A DNA stretch of 64,000 nucleotides from Flavobacterium psychrophilum (GCA_945860385.1 CAMAQD010000008.1:62001-126000); one strand, 5' to 3'; counted from the first letter of the stretch, positions 8,035 through 17,800 are shown. Numbers and translations: made by a program. Notes: generated by a model not told the origin, from the sequence alone.

Positions 8035-9651
8035 TTATTGATACATAGGAACATACATTTTACTTTTTACAAATGCTCTTAGGTCATCTGGTTTTTCGAC
8101 CCCTGCAAGACCACTTTCGAAAATAATTTCGGCGATTTTTACGGCTACATTCACAGATACTTTCAAAATATTGTTGACACTTGGATAAATCAATCCGTTT
8201 TCAAAATCTTCTTGAGTCACTTGTTCTGCAACGGCTTCTGCGGCTGTGATAAACAATAAATCGGTCACTCTTTTGGCTTCGGTAGCAAACAGCGCCAATC
8301 CCATTGCTGGAAAAATAAACACATTGTTTCCCTGACCAGGAGTAAATGTTTTTCCTTCAAATTCAACTGGTGCAAAAGGACTTCCGCTCGCAAAAATGGC
8401 TTTTCCTTTACTCCAAACATACGCTTCTAAAGCAGTACATTCCGAATGAGATGTTGGATTGGAATACGGAAAAATAATAGGCCTTTCATTGACCAGACTC
8501 ATATTTTCTATCACTTGCTGGTTGAAAGCACCGCCAACGGTACTCACACCAATAATAGCGGTGGGTTTCACTTGCAGCACTGCTTCAGCCAAGTCCTTTG
8601 TGGGCATGCCGTAATGCGCAAATTGTATTTGATAATCAGCCAAATCGGTTCGCGAAGCCACAAGCAATCCATTAATGTCAAACATCCAAATGTGTTCTAA
8701 CGCTTCTTCCCTACTCAATCCGTCTTTTTGAAATTTCTGTAACAACAAATCGGCTATCCCAAAAGCTGCTGCTCCGGCACCAAAGAAAAGAAAGGTTTGT
8801 TCCTTAAAAGGTTTATTCATTAATCTACTAATGGAGATAAAACCTGCGGTAGCAATGGCTGCTGTGCCTTGAATATCATCATTATAAGTGCAAACTTTAT
8901 CTCGAAATTTATTCAAAATTCGAATGGCATCAACCCCTTTAAAATCCTCCCATTGTATGCATATTTTTGGAAAAACTTCATTAATGGCGAGAACAAAAGC
9001 TTCAATAAAATCATCGTATTCCTTGCCTATAATTCGCTTGTGTTTCAAACCAGGATAAAGCGGATCATTTAAAAAATCTTCATTGTTGGTTCCAGTGTCC
9101 AAAACTATGGGCAGTGTATGTTCAGGAGGAACTCCAGCGCAACCGGTGTACAAAGCAAGTTTACCGATAGGAATTCCTAATCCGCAAACGCCTAAATCAC
9201 CCAATCCGAGAATTCTGCCACCATCAGTAACAACCGTAAAACGAATGTCCTTATCTGGCCAGTTTCTGAGAATTTCCTTAATATGATCTTTTTGATTTAT
9301 CGAAATAAAAAGTCCTCTGGCTCTTCGCGTAATATGACCAAATTTCTCGCACGCTTCTCCTACTGTCGGTGTGTATACCAAAGGCAAAAACTTGGCTGGA
9401 TCATTACTAATCAGATTAAAAAATAAAGTTTCGTTGGTTTCCAATAAACTAACCAAATAAATATATTTGTTTATGGGTTGGTTGAATAAATCCAATTGCT
9501 CATTGACTCGCAACATTTGTATTTCAATGCTTTCTATTTGGTCGGGCAATAATCCCTCTAAACCGTATTTTATTCTTTCTTCTAATGTAAATGCGGTTCC
9601 TTTATTTAATCGGGGATTACGCAAAACAGTATAACCTTTATTTTCTTTCAT
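8035..9651 (-). CDS. maeA: NAD-dependent malic enzyme (oxidative decarboxylating)
   Basis: 538 residues, the full-length two-domain form with no phosphotransacetylase extension. The malic N-terminal domain (about 70-255) holds the catalytic Tyr93 in VYTPTVGEA and the conserved ILGLGDLGVCGLGIPIGKLALY segment with the general-base Lys. The NAD(P)-binding domain (about 265-515) has the Rossmann motif FFGAGAAAFGIADLL. It converts malate to pyruvate and CO2, linking the TCA cycle to pyruvate during growth on organic acids or amino acids. Cofactor choice (NAD or NADP) is not certain from sequence alone. The N-terminal start (MKENKGYTVLRNPRLNKGTAF) fits the family. Confidence 0.92.
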   Translation of the reverse strand: MKENKGYTVLRNPRLNKGTAFTLEERIKYGLEGLLPDQIESIEIQMLRVNEQLDLFNQPINKYIYLVSLLETNETLFFNLISNDPAKFLPLVYTPTVGEACEKFGHITRRARGLFISINQKDHIKEILRNWPDKDIRFTVVTDGGRILGLGDLGVCGLGIPIGKLALYTGCAGVPPEHTLPIVLDTGTNNEDFLNDPLYPGLKHKRIIGKEYDDFIEAFVLAINEVFPKICIQWEDFKGVDAIRILNKFRDKVCTYNDDIQGTAAIATAGFISISRLMNKPFKEQTFLFFGAGAAAFGIADLLLQKFQKDGLSREEALEHIWMFDINGLLVASRTDLADYQIQFAHYGMPTKDLAEAVLQVKPTAIIGVSTVGGAFNQQVIENMSLVNERPIIFPYSNPTSHSECTALEAYVWSKGKAIFASGSPFAPVEFEGKTFTPGQGNNVFIFPAMGLALFATEAKRVTDLLFITAAEAVAEQVTQEDFENGLIYPSVNNILKVSVNVAVKIAEIIFESGLAGVEKPDDLRAFVKSKMYVPMYQ

Positions 9652-9940
9652 TGTAGTCTTTTATGCTTTTAAAAATATTTCGTTTTAAACCCCCGACTGA
9701 ATGCTCCAATTCAAATGTTTTAGGGTATTTATATTAAAATCGGAACCATTGTAATCAGTCGCAGTATCTGCACAATTTACACCAATTTATTGTTATTATT
9801 AAATTTTGCTGTAGAAATTACAAGTATAATTTGGAATATATGCAAGGGAAAATGAATTTTGGATAGCAAGTATCCAAATCAAAAAATCCTGCAGAATGAT
9901 ATCTATTTGTAAAAGAGTTTATTTATCAAGAAATTACACA
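9652..9940. other. Intergenic region, nothing coding seen
   Basis: With the adjacent terminator this makes a 343-bp gap between malic enzyme and the CAP-domain lipoprotein. It should hold the malic enzyme promoter (minus strand), but I see no clean TANNTTTG box. A small dyad GGATA...TATCC lies near 9861-9875. No open frame in it looks like protein. Confidence 0.5.
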
Positions 9941-9975
9941 AATAAAAAAGCCGCCTCAAATTATTGAGACGGCTT
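9941..9975 (-). terminator. Rho-independent terminator of the CAP-domain gene
   Basis: Twelve-base arms at 9948-9959 and 9964-9975 (AAGCCGCCTCAA / TTGAGACGGCTT). The single mismatch becomes a G-U pair in the minus-strand RNA, and the minus strand continues into a T-tract (A-run at 9944-9949 on plus). This orientation fits the gene ending at 9995. Confidence 0.85.
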
Positions 9976-9994
9976 CGTTAAAAACAAACATAAC

Positions 9995-10492
9995 TTATAT
10001 TTTTGCAAAGATATTGGTGTAATATTTTTTACCTTCAGCATTAACTTTTACTGCAAGTCCAAAATGTGTAAAATTACCTTCAATATTAGCTTTGTGACCT
10101 GGACTTTTCAACCAAGCATCAACAGCTGTTTGAGGAGAATTGTAGTTGTAAGCGATGTTTTCAGCTACACTTTTAGCTCCTAATACTTGCATTATATTTT
10201 CTGAACGAGAAACAAAATCATCGTGATTAACAACGTTATTAGAAATCATGTAATTATTGTGCTCTTCTGATTTAAAGGAAATATGATTAATTTCTATTAA
10301 TGCATTCAAACCAATACTTACTCGGTGTGCATTGATTAAAGCCATTGTTTCAATTTCAGTGGAATTATAAGAATAATTCATTACTTTGGCTGAGGCGGTA
10401 TCTGTAGTTGTTTCAGAACTATCAGATGAACAAGAATTCATTGTGAATATTATTGCAACTAGCAATAATACACGAAGTAATTTTGCTTTCAT
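9995..10492 (-). CDS. CAP/SCP-domain lipoprotein (PR-1-like)
   Basis: 165 residues. A lipoprotein signal peptide with lipobox-like MNSC (MKAKLLRVLLLVAIIFTMNSCSSD) puts Cys21 at the mature N-terminus. A Ser/Thr-rich spacer leads to a CAP (cysteine-rich secretory/antigen 5/PR-1) domain, about 48-163, with ALINAHRVSIGLNALIEIN, EEHNNYMISNN, SENI near 97, and DAWLKSPGHKANIEGNFTHFGLAV, carrying the CAP-typical His and Glu positions. Bacterial members are membrane-attached or secreted with unclear activity. It is a single-gene unit with its own strong terminator. Confidence 0.87.
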   Translation of the reverse strand: MKAKLLRVLLLVAIIFTMNSCSSDSSETTTDTASAKVMNYSYNSTEIETMALINAHRVSIGLNALIEINHISFKSEEHNNYMISNNVVNHDDFVSRSENIMQVLGAKSVAENIAYNYNSPQTAVDAWLKSPGHKANIEGNFTHFGLAVKVNAEGKKYYTNIFAKI

Positions 10493-10734
10493 AATAAAAA
10501 GTAGATTAGGTTTAAAGTAGATTGTGGGGCAAACTCCTTTAGGATTATTTTTTCTTGATATTGTATGAACTTGTTTTATTTATAGTGTAAATATAAGCAA
10601 AACATCGTTGAACGACAAAATAATATCGATGAAATACACAAAATATTTTTTATAATATATAATTTTCTTACTTATTAAAAGTTTTTTGCTTCTTTCCTAA
10701 ATACTATCTTGATTAAAATGAGAATGAATGCCAT

Positions 10735-10762
10735 AAAAAAAGCCTCACAGAATAGTGAAGCT
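10735..10762 (-). terminator. Rho-independent terminator of porQ-cmk
   Basis: Arms at 10741-10748 (AGCCTCAC) and 10755-10762 (GTGAAGCT) pair fully in minus-strand RNA if one G-U pair is allowed; the minus strand then runs into T (A-run 10735-10741 on plus). It lies 27 bp past the cmk stop. Confidence 0.82.
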
Positions 10763-10788
10763 CAATTAAATCTTAAGACCCTTTTTTA

Positions 10789-11469
10789 TTAAATCTTTAC
10801 AAATTTCAATACTTTTTCAAATTGCTCTTGCTTAGAAATATTGGAATTATCAAATTCGATAGCGTCATTTGCTTTGACAAGCGGAGAATCATCACGATGG
10901 GTATCTATATAATCTCGCTCTTCAACGTTTTTTAAAACTTCGTCAAAAGTTACGTCATCACCTTTTTTTTGCAATTCCTTGAATCTTCTTTCGGCACGAG
11001 TCATTGGACTTGCAGTCATAAATATCTTCAAATCGGCATCAGGAAAAACTATGGTTCCTATATCCCTTCCATCCATCACAATTCCCTTGTTTTTGCCCAT
11101 TGCTTGTTGTTGCTCCACCAGTTTGGAACGCACTTCCGAAATCTCAGCAATTAAGCTAACAAAATTAGAAACTTCGATGGTACGAATTTCTTTCTCAACA
11201 TTGATACCATTCAAATACATTTCGGCAAAACCTAAATCTGCATTGAATTTGAAAACTAATTTTATATCCGGTAAACACTTAATAAGCGCTTCTTTGTCGA
11301 AAAAATCTTTTCTGATAAATCCTTTTTGCATAGCAAAATAAGCCACAGCACGATACATTGCTCCTGTGTCGACATAGACATACCCCAGATGTTTGGCTAA
11401 TTCCTTGGCCAAAGTACTTTTACCAGTTGATGAAAATCCATCGATTGCAATTGTAATTTTTTTATTCAA
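10789..11469 (-). CDS. cmk: Cytidylate kinase
   Basis: 226 residues, normal length for bacterial CMP kinase. It phosphorylates CMP/dCMP with ATP for nucleotide synthesis. The P-loop is DGFSSTGKST (10-19); VDTGAMYRAVAYFA follows (about 34-47), the CMP-binding insert occupies the middle, then MDGRDIGTIVFPDADLKIFMTAS and the lid arginines in RAERRFKELQ, with DSPLVKANDA near the end. It starts 7 bp after the porQ stop, so porQ and cmk form an operon, a pairing I know from other Flavobacteriia. Confidence 0.95.
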   Translation of the reverse strand: MNKKITIAIDGFSSTGKSTLAKELAKHLGYVYVDTGAMYRAVAYFAMQKGFIRKDFFDKEALIKCLPDIKLVFKFNADLGFAEMYLNGINVEKEIRTIEVSNFVSLIAEISEVRSKLVEQQQAMGKNKGIVMDGRDIGTIVFPDADLKIFMTASPMTRAERRFKELQKKGDDVTFDEVLKNVEERDYIDTHRDDSPLVKANDAIEFDNSNISKQEQFEKVLKFVKI

Positions 11470-11476
11470 AATAATA

Positions 11477-12496
11477 TTATTGAAAATTAATAGTCAGGCC
11501 AAATAAACTTGTATTACCTGCTAAGGTATATTTAGAATAGGAATAATTGAATTTTAATTTATTCATTTTCAGTCCAAAACCCACCGATATTCCAGAAAAA
11601 TTTCGAATATCTTCTACTTTCAATTCTTCGGCTCGTCTGAAATTATATCCTAATCTCAAATTTACGGCTTTTTTTGGAAAAAGTTCTACTCCAAATATAG
11701 TATGTCTTAAAGCATTTCCCAAAAATGAAGTTTTCTTTTCGGTTGTACTACCATCGAGTGATGTTTGAGCTTGATTAGGGTTGGTAAAAGAAATATTCCA
11801 TTGCTGCAAATTATCTAAAGTTAAATGCCAACGGATGGGAACATTTTCTAACTCCTGCGAAACGCCAAGCATTATTTCTAAAGGCAATTTTTCATTAATA
11901 CCATTATATGTTGTGAATTGTGTTCCGATATTTCTAATCACAAATGCCCAATTGACATCATTGGTCTCGTCAATAAAAATCGCTCCTAAATCGACAGCGC
12001 CACCTAAGGAACTATAGGTTTCTAATGTTGAAGAAATGAGCTTTCCACTCGCCCCTAAGAATAAATTAGAATTGGGAACATTATAGGCATAACCAAAAGA
12101 AAGTGCTATTTCGCTACCCGTAAATTGAGAAGTCTCCTGACCATTTTCGTCATAACCATCAATTTTTCCATAATTTACATAATTTACTCCCACCTGAAAA
12201 GTTTGCAAATGACGGTCATAAGTATAAGCATAAGAAGCAGTTCCGTAAGTAACCTCGCCAAAATAACTCCCATAATTCAAAGCCAAATGGTTGTCCATAT
12301 CTGGATTGATGGTTGCGGGGTTGTATTGGGCCTGATTGACATCTTCATCATAAATCGTAATGGTTTTTCCTCCCATTGCAGCCTGTCTCGGTGACGTTAC
12401 CAAGTTCAAAAACTGATAAGTATACTTCCCTCCTATTTGCCCGTGTGAAACGGTACAAACTAATAACAAAAGGAAAATTAAAAGTTTTTTTGGCAT
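11477..12496 (-). CDS. porQ: Type IX secretion system protein PorQ
   Basis: 339 residues. Signal peptide MPKKLLIFLLLLVCTVSHGQ, then the PorQ hallmark start GGKYTYQFLNLVTSPRQAAMGG and DVNQAQYNPATINPDMDNHLALNY. The rest is a predicted outer-membrane beta-barrel of the PorV/PorQ type with repeated strands and a Gln-terminated C-terminus (SLFGLTINFQ). PorQ is part of the type IX secretion attachment machinery, so the organism likely exports CTD-bearing proteins. First gene of porQ-cmk; a variant TATCTTCG box lies about 40 bp upstream. Confidence 0.9.
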   Translation of the reverse strand: MPKKLLIFLLLLVCTVSHGQIGGKYTYQFLNLVTSPRQAAMGGKTITIYDEDVNQAQYNPATINPDMDNHLALNYGSYFGEVTYGTASYAYTYDRHLQTFQVGVNYVNYGKIDGYDENGQETSQFTGSEIALSFGYAYNVPNSNLFLGASGKLISSTLETYSSLGGAVDLGAIFIDETNDVNWAFVIRNIGTQFTTYNGINEKLPLEIMLGVSQELENVPIRWHLTLDNLQQWNISFTNPNQAQTSLDGSTTEKKTSFLGNALRHTIFGVELFPKKAVNLRLGYNFRRAEELKVEDIRNFSGISVGFGLKMNKLKFNYSYSKYTLAGNTSLFGLTINFQ

Positions 12497-12533
12497 ATTA
12501 GAAATGGCTAATCGGTATTGTAAAACGCAAATG

Positions 12534-12541
12534 CGAAGATA
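12534..12541 (-). promoter_or_regulatory. Candidate -7 box (TATCTTCG) for porQ-cmk
   Basis: On the minus strand the sequence reads TATCTTCGC, a 7/8 match to the Bacteroidota TANNTTTG box, 38 bp before the porQ ATG. No convincing TTG -33 element is seen. Confidence 0.35.
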
Positions 12542-12606
12542 AAATTATAATAGAATAAATTCCTTTTTTTTGCTTGAAGTTTAAGTGAAATTGTTTGTCA
12601 AATAAA

Positions 12607-12636
12607 AATTCCATCCCAAAATATCGAGATGGAATT
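12607..12636 (-). terminator. Rho-independent terminator of lon
   Basis: Perfect 9-bp arms AATTCCATC (12607-12615) and GATGGAATT (12628-12636), followed on the minus strand by TTTTATT. It lies 24 bp past the lon stop and separates lon from porQ. Confidence 0.78.
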
Positions 12637-12659
12637 AAAATATGTCGAGAACTGTTTTT

Positions 12660-15110
12660 TTAAACTGTTTTTGCGTTCTTTACTTTTTGATCGGTAATAG
12701 CAATTTTCAAAACTTCACTCATTTCTTTCACATAATGAAAAGTTAAGCCCTCGATATACTTTGGTTTGATTTCGTCGATGTCGCTTTTGTTTTCATAACA
12801 CAAAATAATTTCTTTGATATTGGCTCTTTTGGCAGCCAAAATCTTTTCTTTTATTCCGCCTACAGGCAAAACTTTTCCACGCAAGGTAATTTCACCAGTC
12901 ATTGCTAATCCTTTCTTAATTTTCTTTTGCGTAAGCACTGAAACTAATGAAGTAAGCATTGCGATTCCGGCACTTGGTCCATCCTTAGGAGTTGCTCCTT
13001 CCGGAACATGCAAATGGATGTTAAATTTAGACACTATTTCAGGTTTTAATCCTAAAAATTCAGCATTTGCTTTGATGTATTCCAAAGCTATTGTCGCCGA
13101 TTCTTTCATCACATTTCCCAAATTCCCAGTAATGGTCATTACTCCTTTTCCCGGAGAAATTAAAGATTCTATAAAAAGAATATCTCCGCCAACACTAGTC
13201 CAAGCCAGTCCTGTTACCACTCCAGCAACATCATTGCTTTCATATTTATCTCTTTCTAATCTTGGAATTCCAAGAACTTGTACAATATCTTCGTTGGTTA
13301 CTTTCTTATTGTATTCTTCTTCCATTGCAATGGATTTGGCCGCATTTCGAATTACTTGTGCAATTTTAGCTTCCAATCCACGAACGCCAGATTCACGCGT
13401 GTACCCTTCGACAATTTTCTCTAATTGTTTTGGGCCAATAACCAAATCCTTGGTTGTCAATCCGTGTTCTTTTAATTGTCTTGGAAACAAATGCTGACGG
13501 GCAATTTCTATCTTTTCTTCAATAGTGTAGCCCGACATTTTGATGATTTCCATACGGTCTCTCAACGCTGGTTGAATTTCAGCCATATTATTGGAAGTAG
13601 CAATAAACATAACCTTCGATAAATCATACCCCATTTCTAGGAAATTATCATAAAACGAATTGTTTTGTTCCGGGTCTAAAACTTCTAACAAAGCAGAAGA
13701 TGGGTCGCCTTGATGACTATTGGACAATTTATCGATTTCGTCTAAAACAAAAACCGGATTTGAAGTTCCTGCTTTCTTCAAACTCTGAATAATTCTTCCA
13801 GGCATCGCCCCAATGTAGGTTTTACGGTGTCCACGAATTTCCGCTTCGTCACGCAAACCACCAAGTGATATTCTCACATATTCTCTTCCTAAAGCTTCAG
13901 CAACCGATTTTCCGATGGAGGTTTTACCCACTCCCGGAGGTCCTGTCAAACAAATAATTGGCGATTTCATATCATTTCGCAATTTTAAAACTGCTAAATG
14001 TTCAATCATTCTTTTCTTTACATCTTCTAAACCAAAATGGTCTCTGTCCAGAATTTTTTGGGCGCGTTTCAAATCAAAATTATCTTTAGAATATTCGTTC
14101 CAAGGCAATTCTAAAAACAGTTCCAGATAATTTCTTTGAATCCCAAAATCAGGTGCTTGCGGATTCATTCTACGCATTTTAGACAATTCTTTTTCGAAAT
14201 GTTTTTGCGTTTTTTCGTCCCATTTTTTGGTTTTGGCTTTGGCACTCATTTCGTCCATTTCCTCTTCTTGCGAAACTCCACCCAATTCTTCCTGAATGGT
14301 TTTCATTTGTTGATGAAGGAAATATTCGCGTTGCTGTTGGTCTAAATCAAAACGAACTTTAGATTGAATATCGTTTTTCAATTCGAGTTTTTGCAACTCG
14401 GTATTCATATAACGAAGCGTCTCCAGAGCTCTTTCTTTCAAAGAATTAATCGATAAAAGATTTTGTTTCTCTTCGACAGACAAACTCATATTGGAAGTCA
14501 CAAAATTGATTAAAAACGATTGGCTTTCAATGTTTTTAATGGCAAATGTGGCTTCACTTGGAATGTTCGGATTTTCTTTAATAATTTGAATCGCCAATTC
14601 TCTCACTGAATCCAGAATAGCCAAAAATTCGGTATCTTTTTTAGTCGGTCTTTTTTCAGCGACATCTTTAATATTGGCTGTAAAATAAGGCATTTCAGAA
14701 ACAACCGATTCAATTTGGAAACGTTTTTTACCTTGAAGAATTACCGTTACATTACCATCAGGCATTTTCAGCACCCGTAAAATACGAGCTACGGTTCCTA
14801 TTTGATGAATGTCTTTTTTGGTTGGATCTTCAATTTCTTCGTTCTTTTGGGCAACCACACCAATAATTTTTCCTGCCGCATAAGCGTCATTGATTAAATT
14901 TATTGATTTATCTCTACCGGCTGTAATTGGGATTACAACTCCCGGAAATAGAACCATATTTCGCAGAGGCAAAATTGCCAAAGTATCTGGTAAATCTTCA
15001 TTATTCATTTCCTCCTCGTCTTCGGGAGTCAATAAGGGAATTAATTCGGTTTCGGCATCAAATTCTTGGAGTGACAGATTGTCAAGAGTATGTATTTTAT
15101 GGTTTGACAT
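12660..15110 (-). CDS. lon: ATP-dependent protease La (Lon)
   Basis: 816 residues, full length. It degrades misfolded and regulatory proteins in the cytosol as a hexamer. The N-terminal LAN domain covers about 43-245 (LPLRNMVLFPGVVIPI), followed by a coiled-coil linker rich in Gln/Glu (about 250-320). The AAA+ module has Walker A GPPGVGKT (390-397) and Walker B FVLDEIDK (near 454-461). The protease domain has the Ser-Lys dyad: Ser713 in KDGPSAGIAM and Lys756 in GGIKEK, the same 43-residue spacing as E. coli Lon. The N-terminus carries an acidic extension (about 18-42). Single-gene unit with its own promoter-like box and terminator. Confidence 0.97.
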   Translation of the reverse strand: MSNHKIHTLDNLSLQEFDAETELIPLLTPEDEEEMNNEDLPDTLAILPLRNMVLFPGVVIPITAGRDKSINLINDAYAAGKIIGVVAQKNEEIEDPTKKDIHQIGTVARILRVLKMPDGNVTVILQGKKRFQIESVVSEMPYFTANIKDVAEKRPTKKDTEFLAILDSVRELAIQIIKENPNIPSEATFAIKNIESQSFLINFVTSNMSLSVEEKQNLLSINSLKERALETLRYMNTELQKLELKNDIQSKVRFDLDQQQREYFLHQQMKTIQEELGGVSQEEEMDEMSAKAKTKKWDEKTQKHFEKELSKMRRMNPQAPDFGIQRNYLELFLELPWNEYSKDNFDLKRAQKILDRDHFGLEDVKKRMIEHLAVLKLRNDMKSPIICLTGPPGVGKTSIGKSVAEALGREYVRISLGGLRDEAEIRGHRKTYIGAMPGRIIQSLKKAGTSNPVFVLDEIDKLSNSHQGDPSSALLEVLDPEQNNSFYDNFLEMGYDLSKVMFIATSNNMAEIQPALRDRMEIIKMSGYTIEEKIEIARQHLFPRQLKEHGLTTKDLVIGPKQLEKIVEGYTRESGVRGLEAKIAQVIRNAAKSIAMEEEYNKKVTNEDIVQVLGIPRLERDKYESNDVAGVVTGLAWTSVGGDILFIESLISPGKGVMTITGNLGNVMKESATIALEYIKANAEFLGLKPEIVSKFNIHLHVPEGATPKDGPSAGIAMLTSLVSVLTQKKIKKGLAMTGEITLRGKVLPVGGIKEKILAAKRANIKEIILCYENKSDIDEIKPKYIEGLTFHYVKEMSEVLKIAITDQKVKNAKTV

Positions 15111-15155
15111 AGTATAATTTAAGTCTTTTTGTCATTAAATAGTTTATTCGGATTG

Positions 15156-15163
15156 CAAATTTA
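15156..15163 (-). promoter_or_regulatory. Candidate -7 box (TAAATTTG) for lon
   Basis: The minus strand reads TTAAATTTGCAATC, an exact TANNTTTG match, about 46 bp upstream of the lon ATG. A TTG -33 element at the usual spacing is not clear. Confidence 0.42.
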
Positions 15164-15247
15164 AGGCAACTTTACAATAAATTTGAATTAAATAGTTGTA
15201 AAACGCTCAAATGTTGCCTAACACTAAAATTTGACAATCATTGTGCC

Positions 15248-15275
15248 AAAAAAAATCCGCTAAAAAAAGCGGATT
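15248..15275 (-). terminator. Rho-independent terminator of the lipoprotein gene
   Basis: Perfect 8-bp arms AATCCGCT (15254-15261) and AGCGGATT (15268-15275) with a T-run on the minus strand (A-run 15248-15255). It lies 21 bp past the stop at 15297. Confidence 0.8.
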
Positions 15276-15296
15276 AAGAATTAATTGTATTATTTA

Positions 15297-16265
15297 CTAA
15301 TAAAAAACACTAAAAGCTCCTTCTGTAATGTTGTGAGTTTCATTTACTAAAAATGAATTTGCAGTAAACTTGAAGGTCCCTACTATTTTTTTGTTTGTCT
15401 TATCGTGGCTTGTGATAGTAACTGAACCGACTTCTGCCCCGAATATTCCGCTTCCATCTGTATTGCTATTTTTGATGTATAACCCGCGATATTCTCCAAA
15501 AGAATCCAAATCATAAGTCCCTGGATTTATTGTGTTTGGAAAAGATAATCCAATATTTTCTATAACACCCCTTCTTCCAATAATACTTATATAACCAGAA
15601 GAATTTAAACCATTAATATAGGTCGGTGTAAAAGCTACTCCATCTAATTTTGCTAAAAAAGTATTTTTTGTTGGTATTACAGCTATATCTTTAGTAAAAG
15701 AAATATCTGTAAAAATACCATTTGTCATTTTTTTAGTTTCAATAGTTAAGCTACCACCTATAGGGTCTTTGTATCTAAACCCTGTAAATTCAAAAGTTCC
15801 AGATATTTTGCTATTTGCAACATCAATTTTAGAAATAGTAATCTTAGCAGTATCTGTATAGGCATCAAATTCAGGAGTATTTACAGAACTTTTATCTACT
15901 GATATAAATCCTCCTGTTCCACCTGCTGGATTATATGCTAATACCATTACTCCAGCTCCTGCAGTAACGGTTTTCCAAGTATAAGTTCCTACTTTGTTAT
16001 AAGGAGCTGGTAATGTTATTTGGATTAATTCTCCTGTAGCTGTTTTCAGCCCGGAAATGGATATAAAACTATCATTAACTAATGCCTGAACTGTATTTGC
16101 TACAAAGGTTTTACCATCGAAATCGACTTTAAAAGCTCCAGAAGTAGTTGCCGGAATTGGATTTGTGTCGATTAAAGCGGAATCTAAAGGTTCAATCTCA
16201 CAGGAATTCAAACAAAATGTTGTAACTATAATAAAGGGTAAAATAAAAATTCTAAAATTTTTCAT
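15297..16265 (-). CDS. Hypothetical lipoprotein with two related beta-rich halves
   Basis: 322 residues from the ATG at 16265, chosen because it begins a lipoprotein signal (MKNFRIFILPFIIVTTFCLNSC, Cys22); an in-frame ATG 54 bp upstream would bury the signal. The protein is beta-strand rich. Two halves resemble each other: FKVDFDGKTFVANTVQALVND (about 44) and FLAKLDGVAFTPTYINGLNSS (about 203), each followed by a SISGLK/SIIGRR strand, a GTY motif, an ITISK/TITS strand and an (I)SGTFEF or IVGTFKFTA strand. This suggests an internal duplication of a roughly 150-residue DUF6252-like domain. Surface-exposed lipoprotein of unknown role. Confidence 0.7.
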   Translation of the reverse strand: MKNFRIFILPFIIVTTFCLNSCEIEPLDSALIDTNPIPATTSGAFKVDFDGKTFVANTVQALVNDSFISISGLKTATGELIQITLPAPYNKVGTYTWKTVTAGAGVMVLAYNPAGGTGGFISVDKSSVNTPEFDAYTDTAKITISKIDVANSKISGTFEFTGFRYKDPIGGSLTIETKKMTNGIFTDISFTKDIAVIPTKNTFLAKLDGVAFTPTYINGLNSSGYISIIGRRGVIENIGLSFPNTINPGTYDLDSFGEYRGLYIKNSNTDGSGIFGAEVGSVTITSHDKTNKKIVGTFKFTANSFLVNETHNITEGAFSVFY

Positions 16266-16420
16266 ATTGTCATTCTTTTGTAGGTTTTTTTTCAAATATA
16301 ATTCAATTATATCACTCAACCTAAAGATATATTTGAAAAATTTTTAAATAAAATACATTTGAAATTTAAAAAACCATTAAAAATTGTTTAACCAATAGTT
16401 TATTTTTTAACTCTGAAAAA

Positions 16421-17728
16421 TTATTCAACTGGTTCTATTTTCTTCATAAAACTAAGCACAATATAGCCCAGCAAAAAGAAAACCGCCAGAATAAAGATAG
16501 AATTTCGCATCGAACTAGTCAAAGCACCTACGAAACCAAAAATAAACGTTCCTAATACAATCGCTATTTTTTCGGTCACATCAAAGAAACTAAAATAGGT
16601 AGTATGATCTTCAGTATCAGGTAATAATTTTGAATAAGTGGAACGTGATAAAGACTGAATAGCACCTAACACCATCCCGATAACCCCTCCAAGAGAATAA
16701 AATTGCAAATGGATATATTTGTTATCCTTATCCAATAAATAAGCTGCAAAACAAATAAAGCCCCAGATTGCAATCGTTAATTTTAAGGTTTTAATATTTC
16801 CAATATTTTCCGAAATCCGGGAAAAAAGAAAAGCTCCAAAAATCGCCACTATTTGAATCAATAAAATGGTAATTATCAACTGGCTAGTTTCAATGCCCAA
16901 CTCTACTTTTCCGTAAATTCCTGCTAATAAAATTATCGTCTGAACACCAATACTGTACAGAAAAAATGCAATTAAAAACTGTTTCAAAGAAGTTAATTTT
17001 TTCAAACTTAACAAAACTACTTTTAACTCTTTTACCCCTTTAAAAATGAAATTTTTTCTTGGTTGTTTGTTGTAAATATTAGAAGGTAAAAAATGGAATG
17101 TGACTTGCGCAAATCCCATCCACCAAATTCCTACCATTAAAAAGGATATTCTTGCAGGCAATGTCGGGTCAGTAATGCCGAACAATTCTGGTTTCATTAC
17201 CATCACCAGATTAAAAGCCAATAACAATACAGAACCAGTATATCCAAACATAAATCCTTTGGCACTTACCCTATCGTGTTGTTCCGGAAAAGCAATTTCG
17301 GGTAAATAGGAATTATAAAAAACGATACTCCCCCAAAAACCAATACTGGCCAAAATTGTAGCTAAAATTCCAATCCATAAAGTATCAGTGCCTTTGAAGA
17401 AGAACAAACTCATCACAGAAAGAGAACCCAAGTAGCAAAAAAACTTCATAAAACTCTTTTTGTTTCCGGAATAATCTGCAATTCCAGATAATATCGGAGA
17501 CAAAAAAGCAACAATCAAAAATGAAAAGGACAAAGAATAGGACAAAAGGGAACTGTTAGGCAATGAAACTCCCAAAAAATGTACCATTCCGCCATTTTCA
17601 CTTGTCACGGATTCATAATATATTGGAAAGACTGCCGTAGCTATTACTAACGAATAAACTGAGTTTGCCCAATCATAAAATGCCCAGGCATTAATCAATT
17701 TAGGACTTCCTTTTGGTAAATTTTTCAT
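16421..17728 (-). CDS. UMF1/Atg22-like MFS transporter
   Basis: 435 residues from the ATG at 17728 (an in-frame TTG two codons upstream is less likely). Twelve predicted transmembrane helices. The N-terminal NAWAFYDWANSVYSLVIATAVFP is the signature of the UMF1 branch of the major facilitator superfamily, related to fungal Atg22. ISENIGNIKTLKLTIAIWG and SLSRSTYSKLLPDTEDHTTYFSFFDVTEKIA are also typical. Substrate unknown, although some bacterial members are annotated for sugars or amino acids. It is downstream of the APC permease on the same strand but separated by a strong hairpin (17801-17844). Confidence 0.85.
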   Translation of the reverse strand: MKNLPKGSPKLINAWAFYDWANSVYSLVIATAVFPIYYESVTSENGGMVHFLGVSLPNSSLLSYSLSFSFLIVAFLSPILSGIADYSGNKKSFMKFFCYLGSLSVMSLFFFKGTDTLWIGILATILASIGFWGSIVFYNSYLPEIAFPEQHDRVSAKGFMFGYTGSVLLLAFNLVMVMKPELFGITDPTLPARISFLMVGIWWMGFAQVTFHFLPSNIYNKQPRKNFIFKGVKELKVVLLSLKKLTSLKQFLIAFFLYSIGVQTIILLAGIYGKVELGIETSQLIITILLIQIVAIFGAFLFSRISENIGNIKTLKLTIAIWGFICFAAYLLDKDNKYIHLQFYSLGGVIGMVLGAIQSLSRSTYSKLLPDTEDHTTYFSFFDVTEKIAIVLGTFIFGFVGALTSSMRNSIFILAVFFLLGYIVLSFMKKIEPVE

Positions 17729-17800
17729 GTTCAATTTTTATAAATTCAAATATAGCTAAAAAACTTTTGCTCCAAAGTAGATTTTGTACTCCTAATTATT

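Noticed and set aside
12814..13497. 227-codon plus-strand frame
   Set aside because: It is fully antisense to lon, which has complete domain evidence; the frame has no recognisable protein pattern.
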